Positions 1-9,178 of a stretch of 64,000 nt of DNA are shown here, in pieces. This DNA comes from Ignavibacteria bacterium (GTDB lineage: Bacteria; Bacteroidota; Ignavibacteria; Kapaibacteriales; UBA2268): positions 42,288 through 106,287 of the forward strand of contig JAISJI010000017.1 in the NCBI GenBank assembly GCA_031261605.1. The letters run 5' to 3'. The notes beneath the pieces were generated by a model. That model was not told the DNA's origin, searched no databases, and saw only the letters and a list, made by a program, of their open reading frames with translations. Numbering within the stretch: the stretch's first letter is position 1; each line of letters begins with the position of its first letter. The translations under genes were made by a program, and so were the position numbers.

Positions 1-1
1 T

Positions 2-1120
<1,119 letters not shown>

Positions 1121-1128
1121 AAATACAA

Positions 1129-1176
1129 TATGAGACCTCGCCATATTTGGTCTTATCTATCTGGCGAGGTCTCATA
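1129..1176. terminator. Perfect 15-bp inverted repeat after atpD
   Basis: The arms 1129-1143 (TATGAGACCTCGCCA) and 1162-1176 are perfect reverse complements around an 18-nt loop. The hairpin begins 8 nt after the atpD stop codon. It is followed by ATAATTTATT rather than a clean T run, so it may act as an attenuator or 3'-end stabiliser as much as a terminator. It sits at the boundary where the antitoxin-like gene was inserted into the atpDC unit. Confidence 0.6.
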
Positions 1177-1209
1177 ATTTATTCCAATATAATTTCAGGA
1201 GAAAAAATT

Positions 1210-1395
1210 ATGTTCAAAGAAGATATAACCCCAACTACTCCTCCATCAGTCAACACCACTAATGATGGAAATCCGGCGTGGCTCACACCAGAACTCGGTG
1301 CAATGCTACTCAAAGAAGTCGCCGACTACGAAGCCGGCATCGGCAGAACTTGGACATCAGAAGAAATAAGAGAGAAGTATTTCAGTGACTTATAA
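1210..1395 (+). CDS. Small antitoxin-like protein (RelB-type tail)
   Basis: A 61-residue protein. I chose ATG 1210 because CAGGAG at 1196-1201 is a good ribosome binding site; an earlier in-frame start at 1147 would lie inside the hairpin. The N-terminal half is Pro/Thr/Asn rich. The C-terminal half (LLKEVADYEAGIGRTWTSEE, then IREKYFSDL) resembles the end of RelB/addiction-module antitoxins, where a 'DxEAGR.(Y/W)T.EE(V/I)' segment leads into the toxin-binding tail. Support comes from context: the next frame overlaps its stop codon and reads like the beginning of a RelE/ParE toxin that ends after 20 residues. Antitoxin identity is an inference from this pattern. Confidence 0.5.
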   Translation: MFKEDITPTTPPSVNTTNDGNPAWLTPELGAMLLKEVADYEAGIGRTWTSEEIREKYFSDL

Positions 1396-1447
1396 AATCG
1401 AATACAAAAACAAGGCAGAGAAAGATTCGGTTTTGGGACACGAATAA
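1385..1447 (+). pseudogene. Truncated RelE/ParE-type toxin start
   Basis: A GTG codon overlaps the end of the preceding gene by 11 nt, as is usual in toxin-antitoxin pairs. It encodes VTYKIEYKNKAEKDSVLGHE and then a stop. RelE/ParE toxins commonly begin with a strand like 'KYKIEYTKKAEKDLKKL', so the first 14 residues fit the family and the rest of the gene (about 70 residues with the catalytic strands) is missing. No continuation is visible in any frame before atpC. Confidence 0.5.
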
Positions 1448-1487
1448 ATTATAAATCAATATTTTTGAAAACATTTAATACAAAATT

Positions 1488-1760
1488 ATGAACGATACAA
1501 ATAAATTATACGCTCTAACTATCCTTACTCCTAACGATGCTTTTCTTACAGCAAGCGTTAAGTCCGTTACCATTCCCAGCGTTAGCGGAGCGTTCCAGGT
1601 GCTTGTAAATCATGCTCCTATTATCGCTGCTATAGATAGTGGAACACTTACAACGGTTGATGAGCAAGACAAAACTTGCCAATACACCGTGAAAAATGGA
1701 ATCGCCGAGTTTAAGAATAATCAATTAACCATTAGCGTAGCAAGTGCAATAGCAAATTAA
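1488..1760 (+). CDS. atpC: F1 ATP synthase epsilon subunit
   Basis: A 90-residue protein consisting of the N-terminal beta-sandwich of epsilon (LYALTILTPNDAFLTASVKS, later VLVNHAPIIAAIDSGTL). Family blocks 'G.F.VL.NHAP.....GTL' are plain. The C-terminal helical hairpin found in Proteobacteria is absent, which is normal for Bacteroidota. It belongs to the central rotor stalk and pairs functionally with atpD. It lies 367 nt after atpD because the toxin-antitoxin remnant lies between them; no strong promoter is visible directly upstream, so readthrough from atpD is likely. Confidence 0.92.
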   Translation: MNDTNKLYALTILTPNDAFLTASVKSVTIPSVSGAFQVLVNHAPIIAAIDSGTLTTVDEQDKTCQYTVKNGIAEFKNNQLTISVASAIAN

Positions 1761-1783
1761 TTGCCCCAGCTAATTCCATCCTA

Positions 1784-1821
1784 AACCTTATTACTATTCG
1801 CAAATGAATAGCAATAAGGTT
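1784..1821 (+). terminator. Hairpin after atpC
   Basis: Arms 1784-1799 and 1806-1821 (AACCTTATTACTATTC and its near-complement) form a 16-bp stem with one mismatch and a 6-nt loop, 23 nt after atpC. The downstream sequence is T-rich (TGATTTATCG) without a long T run. It probably ends the atpDC transcript. Confidence 0.55.
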
Positions 1822-1849
1822 GATTTATCGTAATCACTAAAAACATAAA

Positions 1850-2530
1850 ATGAAAAAAATAATACTAACACTACTATTAATACTAACAACGGCAACTCTC
1901 AAATCGGAAAGTTCCTTCCATTTAGGTATATCCGCTGGGCTTGCGTTGCCAAATGACAAGATATCCCAATTCTATAACGATACTAAGCAGAAAATGGATG
2001 CCGATTCGTTGAGTTCTATCGGCACATATTTTAAGAAAACCGCTGCCGATGCCGGCTATACTGTGAATGTAAAGGGACACCTTAGATTGTCCGACAATAT
2101 TGAATTTACTCCAAGTATTGGAATTATTAGATTTAATGAGGGTGAGTATGGTTTGGAAGTGCCGTATGAAAATAAGAACGATACCGCAAAAGCGAAAGTT
2201 CAATCAACTACCAACATAATTCCAATATCTTTGGGATTAAATGCGTATCTTTTTCGCTCATTCATTAGTTTGTATGGCACTGCCAACGTTTGCTACAACT
2301 ATACGACCTATTCATACGATGTTAATTGGTCTAACTATCCAGCCGTTCCGATTAGCACATCTGAGCCAATTTCGCGTCTCGGATATAGCGTTGGAGGCGG
2401 AATAGAATTTGATTTAAGTATCATATCTCTAAGTTTTGAAGCCACTTACAATACGCACAATATTATAGGAAAGAGTTCAGAGGAGCCGACAAAAAATTAC
2501 GGAATGTTCACAGTGGGCGTTATTTTTTAG
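1850..2530 (+). CDS. Predicted outer-membrane beta-barrel protein
   Basis: A 226-residue protein with a signal peptide (MKKIILTLLLILTTATLKS, cleavage around residue 20) followed by alternating hydrophobic/aromatic strands, for example FHLGISAGLALPND, GYTVNVKGHLRLSDNIEFTP and SRLGYSVGGGIEFDLSIISL, ending in the aromatic GMFTVGVIF typical of small barrels. This is the general OmpA/OprF-like or 'outer membrane beta-barrel domain' pattern; no specific family is recognised. Predicted to sit in the outer membrane. It stands alone between the atpDC hairpin and a repeat-rich gap. Confidence 0.7.
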   Translation: MKKIILTLLLILTTATLKSESSFHLGISAGLALPNDKISQFYNDTKQKMDADSLSSIGTYFKKTAADAGYTVNVKGHLRLSDNIEFTPSIGIIRFNEGEYGLEVPYENKNDTAKAKVQSTTNIIPISLGLNAYLFRSFISLYGTANVCYNYTTYSYDVNWSNYPAVPISTSEPISRLGYSVGGGIEFDLSIISLSFEATYNTHNIIGKSSEEPTKNYGMFTVGVIF

Positions 2531-2565
2531 GATAATGAAGTGATATATACTATAGTCGGGCTAGA

Positions 2566-2740
2566 CCCAACCCTCCCCGAAGGAGAGGGGAGTTGTCTGA
2601 ACCTTGATTAACCAGATTTGGATGATTGACTATGATTTTCTTCAATCAATGTTCCCCCTGCCTTTGTGGGAAGGGGGTTAGGGGGTTAGGTTGCTCCCAT
2701 TCTCCTTCGGGGAAGGGGCTGGGGGATGGGGTCAATTCTG
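2566..2740. repeat. Composite intergenic repeat block
   Basis: The 293-nt gap between 2531 and 2823 contains no convincing gene. It holds G/C-rich modules: CCCTCCCCGAAGGAGAGGGG (2571-2590), an element starting TGTCTGAACCTTGATTAAC (from 2596), then TGCCTTTGTGGGAAGGGGGT and CTCCTTCGGGGAAGGGG. Related modules recur near 18.8, 22.0, 30.8 and 44.2 kb, so this is a mosaic of dispersed repeats. Confidence 0.6.
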
Positions 2741-2823
2741 GGGATTGTAGGTCAATTCCTTCGTAGGTCTGTAGGTCAGTTCCCCTTATATAAACAAATA
2801 ACATTAACAATTACACGAATACA

Positions 2824-3597
2824 ATGCCAATGCCAAAACCGCTAAATGCGGAACAAATAAAAATAATGCTGCAAGCCGGAAAAATTACCGGCGATACCCT
2901 TACACTACTCGGAAAATACATTAAACCCGGTATCACAACATTAGAATTAGATAAAATAGCCGAAGATTATATCCGAAGTTGCAACGCTGTCCCCACTTTT
3001 AAGGGATATAACGACTTCCCAAGTTCCCTCTGCATCTCCATAGATGAATGCGTAGTTCATGGTCTTCCGAGCGATAGACAACTCAAAGAAGGCGAAATAG
3101 TGTCCATAGATTGTGGTGCTACTTTCAATGGCTATGTCGGCGATAGTGCAGTAACTTATCCTGTGGGCGAAATCTCAGAAGAGAAAAAGCGTCTGCTACG
3201 TATCACCGAGGAATCGCTTTTCAAAGGGATAGAGCAAGCCGTTGACAGAGGAAAGGTTTATGATATTTCCCGTGCAGTGCAGCAGTATTGCGAATCCAAT
3301 GGCTACTCGCTTACAAGGGAACTCACCGGACACGGCGTAGGGCGTAAAATGCACTTGGCGCCGAGTGTTCCTAACTTTGTTCCGCCACTATTGGAGCGTA
3401 GAAGGATGCCGAATGAGAAGTTATACAATGGACTCGGCATTGCCATAGAGCCGATGGTTCATATTGGTGCGAAGGAAGTTTATACAGGAGATGATAAGTG
3501 GTCGGTGATAACTCGCGACCACACAGCAGCGGCGCATTTTGAGCATACATTAATAATTAATGGAAAAGAACCGATAATTACAACATTACGCAACTAA
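2824..3597 (+). CDS. map: Methionine aminopeptidase, type I
   Basis: A 257-residue cytoplasmic metalloprotease that removes the initiator methionine from nascent proteins. The five metal ligands of the M24A family are visible: D96 (IDCGA), D107 (GDSA), H170 (TGHGVGR), E209 (IEPM) and E240 (FEHTLII); H79 in VVHG is the substrate-side histidine. Length and domain order are normal for type I without the zinc-finger extension. ATG 2824 gives MPMPKPLNAEQI; no strong Shine-Dalgarno precedes it, as often in Bacteroidota. It lies upstream of infA, a common translation-gene neighbourhood, with a DUF2283 gene between. Confidence 0.96.
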   Translation: MPMPKPLNAEQIKIMLQAGKITGDTLTLLGKYIKPGITTLELDKIAEDYIRSCNAVPTFKGYNDFPSSLCISIDECVVHGLPSDRQLKEGEIVSIDCGATFNGYVGDSAVTYPVGEISEEKKRLLRITEESLFKGIEQAVDRGKVYDISRAVQQYCESNGYSLTRELTGHGVGRKMHLAPSVPNFVPPLLERRRMPNEKLYNGLGIAIEPMVHIGAKEVYTGDDKWSVITRDHTAAAHFEHTLIINGKEPIITTLRN

Positions 3598-3619
3598 TGA
3601 TATTCTGGTATTTTTTTCG

Positions 3620-3627
3620 TATATTTG
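3620..3627 (+). promoter_or_regulatory. Bacteroidota -7 box upstream of DUF2283-infA
   Basis: TATATTTG matches TAnnTTTG exactly and lies 34 nt before the start at 3662. No clear TTG is seen at the expected upstream spacing, so the match is one-sided. Confidence 0.45.
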
Positions 3628-3661
3628 TAGTTTAAAGAATAATTAAAAATTTCAAAATACT

Positions 3662-3856
3662 ATGAAAGTAAAATACGATAGCCAACAAGATATACTATAT
3701 CTCCAATTACGCAAAGAACAAATATTTGAAAGCGACGAAGATAGAAACGGCGTGATAATTGACTACTCGGCTGATGGACAAATTGTCGGCATTGAACTAC
3801 TTAACGCTACCAAAAGCGTAGAAAGCCCTATGAAAGTAGAATATGAATTCGCTTAA
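3662..3856 (+). CDS. DUF2283 family protein
   Basis: A 64-residue protein with the full DUF2283 pattern: MKVKYDSQQDILYLQLRK, then NGVIIDYSADGQIVGIELL. The family is a small beta-rich fold; in many genomes it follows a DUF4258 gene and is regarded as the likely antitoxin partner. Here no DUF4258 gene is seen on either side: map is upstream and infA downstream. The gene has its own -7 box and may be cotranscribed with infA, 45 nt further on. Function in this organism is unknown. Confidence 0.85.
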   Translation: MKVKYDSQQDILYLQLRKEQIFESDEDRNGVIIDYSADGQIVGIELLNATKSVESPMKVEYEFA

Positions 3857-3901
3857 ATTCATAAAATAATATAAACAAAAAACAAAAACACCAAACCATA
3901 T

Positions 3902-4120
3902 ATGGCAAAACAAGACCTCATTAAAGTAGATGGCGTTGTAGAAGAAACGCTGCCAAGCACTCAATTTATCGTGAAATTTGAGAACGGACACAAAGTCCAT
4001 GCTCATATTTCCGGTAAAATGCGCCAAAATTATATCAAAATCCTGCAAGGCGATAAAGTTACCGTCGAACTCTCTCCGTATGACCTCACAAAAGGACGTA
4101 TCGTCTATCGTTTCAAGTAA
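3902..4120 (+). CDS. infA: Translation initiation factor IF-1
   Basis: A 72-residue OB-fold protein that binds the 30S A site during initiation. The sequence follows the family from end to end: [60 protein letters not shown]. Length is exactly typical. It ends 11 nt before the 3' end of the convergent C25 peptidase gene. Confidence 0.97.
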   Translation: MAKQDLIKVDGVVEETLPSTQFIVKFENGHKVHAHISGKMRQNYIKILQGDKVTVELSPYDLTKGRIVYRFK

Positions 4121-4131
4121 GCCGACAAATT

Positions 4132-7100
4132 CTAACGCTTAATTATAACCTTAATATATTGAGGAGCAGTCCATAACTCCGACTTTATATTCAGACGGCA
4201 GTAATATGTTCCTGTGGCTACAATGTTGCCGTATGTGTCTTTCATATCCCACAAGATGTAGTTATTACGCACCTTCGCCGGCGATGTAAGTGTGCGTATA
4301 TGCTTCCCTAATCTATCGTATATCTCCAATTCCTGCTCTAATTGCTCTAGCCGAGTCGCTAAGTAGTAACTGAAAGTTATATCGTTGCCTATCGTTGGAA
4401 TTGGATATGCAATGAAATCGCTAATCTCATTGTTAAGCGAAATATATAGATAATAGTTCGCCGTTACAACATTCCCATTGGCATCTCTGCCGGTTATCTG
4501 CAAATAATTCTCTCTATCAGTTACTTCTTCCAACTTCAATTTCAATGTCGCTTTGGTATGCAAGCCGCCTGGGAATGCTGTAAGAGCATACGCTTGCGTA
4601 TTGGTTTCGGATAGAGGAATGCCATTGAACCGCACCGATATTGGATTTGACGACAGCACCGGTAGCAATGAGTTATCCATTAGCGTTATATCAATCTCCG
4701 GTGTTGAGATAATGTAATCCTTATCGTGTAACTCGCTATCATCAGCAAATACAAGTAGTTCCGGCTTCGTTGTATCATCATAAATGGTGAGCATAAATGT
4801 CTCTTTCATTGATGGAACAAGCCACACATTAAAGTAATTCACATATCCCAAATTCTCCGTCTCCACTTTGTATTCCACTATATAACTGCTCATCGGCGAA
4901 AGTGAAGGAAGTGAAATACTATCGTTTGCAATATATAAATATGTTGGCTCGGAAGTGATCTCAGCAGATACATTCTCTACCACAACGACGAGTATCGCAG
5001 TATCACCACGCAATACATTTGTTGGATTGAAGCCACTACTTGCTTGGTCTATAGCCAATATAGCAACATCCGTAGAGTCGCCAGCGACATAGAATTGGAG
5101 CGTTGCTACATTGTTGCTCTCATCATATTCCTTTATATCATTATCGCAATCGGCGAAGATAGAAATGGTATGCACACCGGACTTCTCCGCTATTGGTATA
5201 GCGAATGTAATATCTGTGCTACGCTGAATGTAGCCGAGTGGTGCGTAGTAATCAGTATTTTCGCCATTATAGGAATGTTGCAAGCGATTGTTAAATGGCT
5301 CATCAAAACTTGTTCCAGCACTATGCACCGGAATTGTAATGAACATAGTATCGGCTACATCGTTCTGAACAACCACAGCATCATCGGCATTGATATACAC
5401 ATCGGGTGTTGGTGCTATTTTTATCTCAAGCATCGGGTCACCCAATAGAGAGAAGTTGTATCGCATCACATTCACATACTGATTACCGGTAGAATAATTT
5501 AATGCACGCTTAGCGGCTTCCATCAAATCACCGAGACGGCGTAATGGATTATCGGCAGAGATTAAATTGCTTACAAAGCCATTCATAAAAGCATAGTTAG
5601 AGCCAATGGTAACGGTTGTTGTAGAGCCAAGAGCAGCCACAAATCCTTTGTCGGCATACTTCAGCAGATAATCCTCGTTAATACTTGGTGCAGTGGTTTC
5701 AGCGAACGCTCCTGTGTTGCAGGACATAGACATTAATATACCATACTTATCCTTGTTGTTTAAGTTATCCACTTGCCAGCCGGACATATCAAAGCCAGAT
5801 GGAGCCCCGTGTCCATTGAATATAGCGAACATTGCACCATTATTTACTGCAGCAATTATCTCATTCTTCTTTGCTTCCGTTATTACATTCATATCTTCCC
5901 AATCCTTGTTAATCATCTGTGTATCGGCACACAGCGGAGTATGCCAGACATAAGAACCGAATGTAGCAGCATCATTCCTAATGAGCGTCTTCTCGTAATC
6001 GGTATAACCACCATTGATAAAGAGGAAGTGCTTGTGCCATTGAGCAGGTGTCATCGCTTCATACTGCTTCACTTTCGCAATGTAATTATCCATCTGTTGA
6101 GGCGTTTCGCAAGGGATTCGCCCGAGAACAACATCGGCTGAATGAGTTGCATCATCTTTGAAGCAGCCAAACCAATAGTCCGTCGGCGGATTGCCATAAG
6201 TTGGAATATAGTCAATGGAAGTAGATGTAAGAAGGACTTGCCGTGCATCAAGAGAAGCATCTCCAATTAACATAGCATAGCGGACAGACGGCTCTTGCCA
6301 ATTCTGGTGAGCATATCGGAGGAATGCTTTAATTGCTGCTGGTCTCTTCCTACCATCGCTAAATTCCTTATATACATCCTCTATATCTGCTGTTTGGATG
6401 CGAACACCCTTGCTACTTCTATATTGAGCGTATTCCATTGCTTGCTGTTTGAATGCCGAGTGGTAGATAATAATCATATCGGCAGCGTTTGTAGTATCGT
6501 GATAACTCGTTTCATTAACTAACGATACGTTAGCGGTCTCAATGCCAATGGTATCGGTTATGACGAAATAATATTGTGCCGGAAGCAGATTTATACTCGG
6601 CGTATTTTTGAATACAATGCTATTGGATAGCGTATCAATGGCTACGATGCTTGCAGTAGCGAAATCGGTGAGTGTGAGTTGGCTTTTGTCCGCTATGTTA
6701 CAAGCGAATGTAGCATTTGACTTCGTAGCAAATGCCTTAGCGTTCCCTTCCAATTCAAAGTAATCTATCGCAATGCGGCTCTCCAAAGTATCATCCGTTA
6801 TATTCAAGAACTCAATAGCGTTCTCTCCTTGCTGGAATGCTGATGACGGCACTTTATAAGTAGCAACGTGATGGTCAGCAAGCGTATCAAATGCTGCAAT
6901 ACCAATGGTATCGCCATTTAAGATAGTATATAACTTGCGTTTAATACTGAACTTTGTAGCACCACCGCTCGAATCAATGTATGTAGAGAAGCATAGACGG
7001 AGGTCTGTGGTATCCGTTGGATAGTATTGGAATGTGTATTTCAGTTGTGCATTTACGATATATATGGGATTAATGTTATTGCCGGGATAGTCGCGTAGTG

Positions 7101-7548
7101 TTCTCCAATAAAAACCCTCAAAGACAGTTCGCTCGAAATTATGCTCATTATAACCCATAAAGTAAAGCGAGTCCTTTTCAAAATGCAATTTCATATTAAC
7201 CGCATCCACACCATTAGACACCGCATCTGCTTCTTGTAATGTAGCATAACGCTTTGCCAGCATCTGCTCATCGGACTTCAAATAGAACACGGCTTCGGTA
7301 GTATAGTCATCATAGTATGAACTATCCCCGTGCTGCATCTTTCCGAGGAAATATATGTCATCGGCATCGCAGTAAATAGCCACCTCGCTACCATTATGGA
7401 ACAAATGTAGCGCATCGGTATTGGAATGGGCAATCTGCGAGAGAGGTATTTTAGCAATGCCGTCTTGCTTTGTAGCAATGCGGTATGTCTGTGCATTTAC
7501 GAATGTGCAACAGACAAGTATTAGGATTATATACAGGTAAGTTTTCAT
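4132..7548 (-). CDS. C25 (gingipain-like) cysteine peptidase, T9SS-type
   Basis: An 1138-residue secreted protein. Residues 1-20 are a signal peptide ending CCTFVNAQ. After a beta-rich N-terminal region, residues ~355-690 form a peptidase C25 domain: MIIIYHSAF, the YAMLIGDASLDAR block, then H580 in FNGHGAPSG and C610 in SMSCNTGAFAE, the expected His/Cys dyad. Residues ~740-1040 look like Ig/CARDB-type repeats, and the last ~90 residues are a FlgD-like/T9SS sorting domain (YPIPTIGNDITFSYYL, then IYDRLGKHIRTL, GTYYCRLNI). Length is close to PorU, the T9SS sortase, but C25 domains also occur in secreted cargo, so PorU identity is not claimed. Exported across the outer membrane or surface-anchored. 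Confidence 0.88.
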   Translation of the reverse strand: MKTYLYIILILVCCTFVNAQTYRIATKQDGIAKIPLSQIAHSNTDALHLFHNGSEVAIYCDADDIYFLGKMQHGDSSYYDDYTTEAVFYLKSDEQMLAKRYATLQEADAVSNGVDAVNMKLHFEKDSLYFMGYNEHNFERTVFEGFYWRTLRDYPGNNINPIYIVNAQLKYTFQYYPTDTTDLRLCFSTYIDSSGGATKFSIKRKLYTILNGDTIGIAAFDTLADHHVATYKVPSSAFQQGENAIEFLNITDDTLESRIAIDYFELEGNAKAFATKSNATFACNIADKSQLTLTDFATASIVAIDTLSNSIVFKNTPSINLLPAQYYFVITDTIGIETANVSLVNETSYHDTTNAADMIIIYHSAFKQQAMEYAQYRSSKGVRIQTADIEDVYKEFSDGRKRPAAIKAFLRYAHQNWQEPSVRYAMLIGDASLDARQVLLTSTSIDYIPTYGNPPTDYWFGCFKDDATHSADVVLGRIPCETPQQMDNYIAKVKQYEAMTPAQWHKHFLFINGGYTDYEKTLIRNDAATFGSYVWHTPLCADTQMINKDWEDMNVITEAKKNEIIAAVNNGAMFAIFNGHGAPSGFDMSGWQVDNLNNKDKYGILMSMSCNTGAFAETTAPSINEDYLLKYADKGFVAALGSTTTVTIGSNYAFMNGFVSNLISADNPLRRLGDLMEAAKRALNYSTGNQYVNVMRYNFSLLGDPMLEIKIAPTPDVYINADDAVVVQNDVADTMFITIPVHSAGTSFDEPFNNRLQHSYNGENTDYYAPLGYIQRSTDITFAIPIAEKSGVHTISIFADCDNDIKEYDESNNVATLQFYVAGDSTDVAILAIDQASSGFNPTNVLRGDTAILVVVVENVSAEITSEPTYLYIANDSISLPSLSPMSSYIVEYKVETENLGYVNYFNVWLVPSMKETFMLTIYDDTTKPELLVFADDSELHDKDYIISTPEIDITLMDNSLLPVLSSNPISVRFNGIPLSETNTQAYALTAFPGGLHTKATLKLKLEEVTDRENYLQITGRDANGNVVTANYYLYISLNNEISDFIAYPIPTIGNDITFSYYLATRLEQLEQELEIYDRLGKHIRTLTSPAKVRNNYILWDMKDTYGNIVATGTYYCRLNIKSELWTAPQYIKVIIKR

Positions 7549-7634
7549 ATTTTTGGCAGTTAGTTATTACAAATCTACAAAAAAATATAACAAATATGGT
7601 AATGCTACAAGCGAGTAATTTAATATAAATGTAT

Positions 7635-7642
7635 TATATTTG
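7635..7642 (+). promoter_or_regulatory. -7 box upstream of GLUG gene
   Basis: TATATTTG, an exact TAnnTTTG match, 25 nt before the ATG at 7668; a GGAGAA ribosome binding site (7653-7658) sits between box and start. Confidence 0.55.
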
Positions 7643-7667
7643 TAGTAAATAATTTGGAGAAGTAAAT

Positions 7668-8585
7668 ATGGAAACCAAAACTGTTCCCACACCTGATGAA
7701 ATTTGGGCGATACTAAGAGAAACCGCAGCAAAAACATCAATTTTATTAGCAATTATATTCGCTACAACATTAACGCTATCCGCACAGTTCAGCGGTGGCA
7801 GCGGCACACAAACCGACCCATATCAAATAACCAGCAAAGCGGATTTAGAGGCATTGAGCGATAGTTGTTTCTACGTAAATAATTATTCGCTAGGGAAGTA
7901 TTTTTTGCTAATGAACAATATTACTGACCCGTGGGATTACAGAGGCATCGGGTATGACTCAACTAAGAGTTTCTATGGAAATTTTAATGGCAATAATCAC
8001 ACAATAAACCTCAATGTTAGTTCAGAAACTAATATATTTGTCCTCTATAATGCTGGAACAATTAAAAAACTGACTGTGATTGGAGTAAGTGCTGGTGGAG
8101 GAATATCCTCAAAAAATCTATCAACTGGAATTATTGATAGTTGCAACAATAATGCAGCCATAACGGGATTCTATTGCGGAGGTATTACAATGCATAATTT
8201 AGGGACAATATCAAATTGCACAAATACCGGTAATATTACAGCCACAGTTCATTCAGGCGGCATATCTTGTTCCAATGATAACCCCGCCGCATATCCTTCA
8301 ATTATTAATTGTATGAACACAGGTATTATTAAAGGGTTAACCAGAGTTGGCGGAATAGTCGGATTTGCCAATAATTACTGCCATATTACGAAATGTATAA
8401 ATACCAATGTTGCAGAAGGAACAGATTTTGTTGGTGCAATATTAGGGGAAATATCTGGTAATACTACCATCACCGATTGCTTTTACGATATCCAGATGTG
8501 CAAGTATAAAGCAGTCAATAACCAAGACCATCCCGGTGTTACGGGTCTTCCAACACATTTGTTGATGGATGAATTGGCGAAGTAA
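7668..8585 (+). CDS. GLUG-repeat surface protein with unusual leader
   Basis: A 305-residue protein. The mature part begins FSGGSGTQTDPYQITSKADL, the typical opening of GLUG/right-handed-helix proteins, followed by repeats of the type 'GTISNCTNTGNITATVHSGG' (residues ~140-265) and the tail TDCFYDIQMCKYKAV...GVTGLPTHLLMDELAK. The start is odd: METKTVPTPDEIWAILRETA precedes the hydrophobic signal segment SILLAIIFATTLTLSAQ. No Met lies between, and the GGAGAA site and -7 box point to this start. A second GLUG protein at 22989 has a normal signal peptide and an almost identical tail. GLUG proteins are usually exported and adhesive; function here is inferred. Confidence 0.75.
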   Translation: METKTVPTPDEIWAILRETAAKTSILLAIIFATTLTLSAQFSGGSGTQTDPYQITSKADLEALSDSCFYVNNYSLGKYFLLMNNITDPWDYRGIGYDSTKSFYGNFNGNNHTINLNVSSETNIFVLYNAGTIKKLTVIGVSAGGGISSKNLSTGIIDSCNNNAAITGFYCGGITMHNLGTISNCTNTGNITATVHSGGISCSNDNPAAYPSIINCMNTGIIKGLTRVGGIVGFANNYCHITKCINTNVAEGTDFVGAILGEISGNTTITDCFYDIQMCKYKAVNNQDHPGVTGLPTHLLMDELAK

Positions 8586-8626
8586 GGAGATTGCCAGTCG
8601 CACTGCAATTAGTTAAACCAAAAGAT

Positions 8627-9178
8627 ATGAAAATAATACACATACAAAAATTACAAATACCCGATGTGCAAGTAATTAGATTTGCTAAGTATAGCGATGA
8701 GCGCGGATACTTCACTGAGATATTCAATATCAATGATGTCCGACAGCAATGTCCGTTTATTCCACCAATTATGCAGATGAACGAAACATTCTCATTCGCG
8801 AATACATTTCGCGGAATGCACTCGCAACTTGGAATGGGGAAACTTATCCGCTTGATATATGGGCGCTTAATTGACTTTGCAATGGATATACGACCGGAGA
8901 GCGGTACCTATATGCACATTATCGGTTATGAGGTGAGAACTACTTGCGAATACAGTGATTGGGTATGGATTCCGCCGGGCTTTGCCCACGGGACGTGGTT
9001 GTTGGAAGATTCTATGATGGAGTATTTTTGCACCGATACTTATAAGCCGGATGTTCAGCGGACAATTCCTATTTTTACTTCGCCGATTAATTGGTCGCTA
9101 TGTTCTGCCGAGATACGGGAGATGTTTAGTCGGATGGATAGAGAGAGTTTACATATTAACTCGCGGGATTTGTTGTAG
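8627..9178 (+). CDS. dTDP-4-dehydrorhamnose 3,5-epimerase-like protein
   Basis: A 183-residue cupin. I take ATG 8627; an earlier TTG at 8591 is possible but gives no better family match. Features of RmlC: YSDERGYFTEIFN, the catalytic region TFRGMHSQLGMGKLIRLIYG with H65, LIDFAMDIRPESG, and WIPPGFAHGTWLL. Family members epimerise C3 and C5 of a 4-keto nucleotide sugar during deoxysugar synthesis for surface glycans. Sequence is divergent (for example 'RGMHSQ' for 'RGLHYQ'), so the exact substrate is uncertain. No rmlA, rmlB or rmlD neighbours. It follows the GLUG gene by 41 nt and its last 23 bases overlap the 3' end of convergent ftsW. Confidence 0.8.
   Translation: MKIIHIQKLQIPDVQVIRFAKYSDERGYFTEIFNINDVRQQCPFIPPIMQMNETFSFANTFRGMHSQLGMGKLIRLIYGRLIDFAMDIRPESGTYMHIIGYEVRTTCEYSDWVWIPPGFAHGTWLLEDSMMEYFCTDTYKPDVQRTIPIFTSPINWSLCSAEIREMFSRMDRESLHINSRDLL

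Noticed and set aside
1147..1209. Upstream extension of the small antitoxin-like gene
   Set aside because: It would start inside the inverted repeat and lacks a ribosome binding site; ATG 1210 has CAGGAG at the right distance.
8591..8626. TTG start for the RmlC-like gene
   Set aside because: The extra 12 residues do not match the family and ATG 8627 is available.
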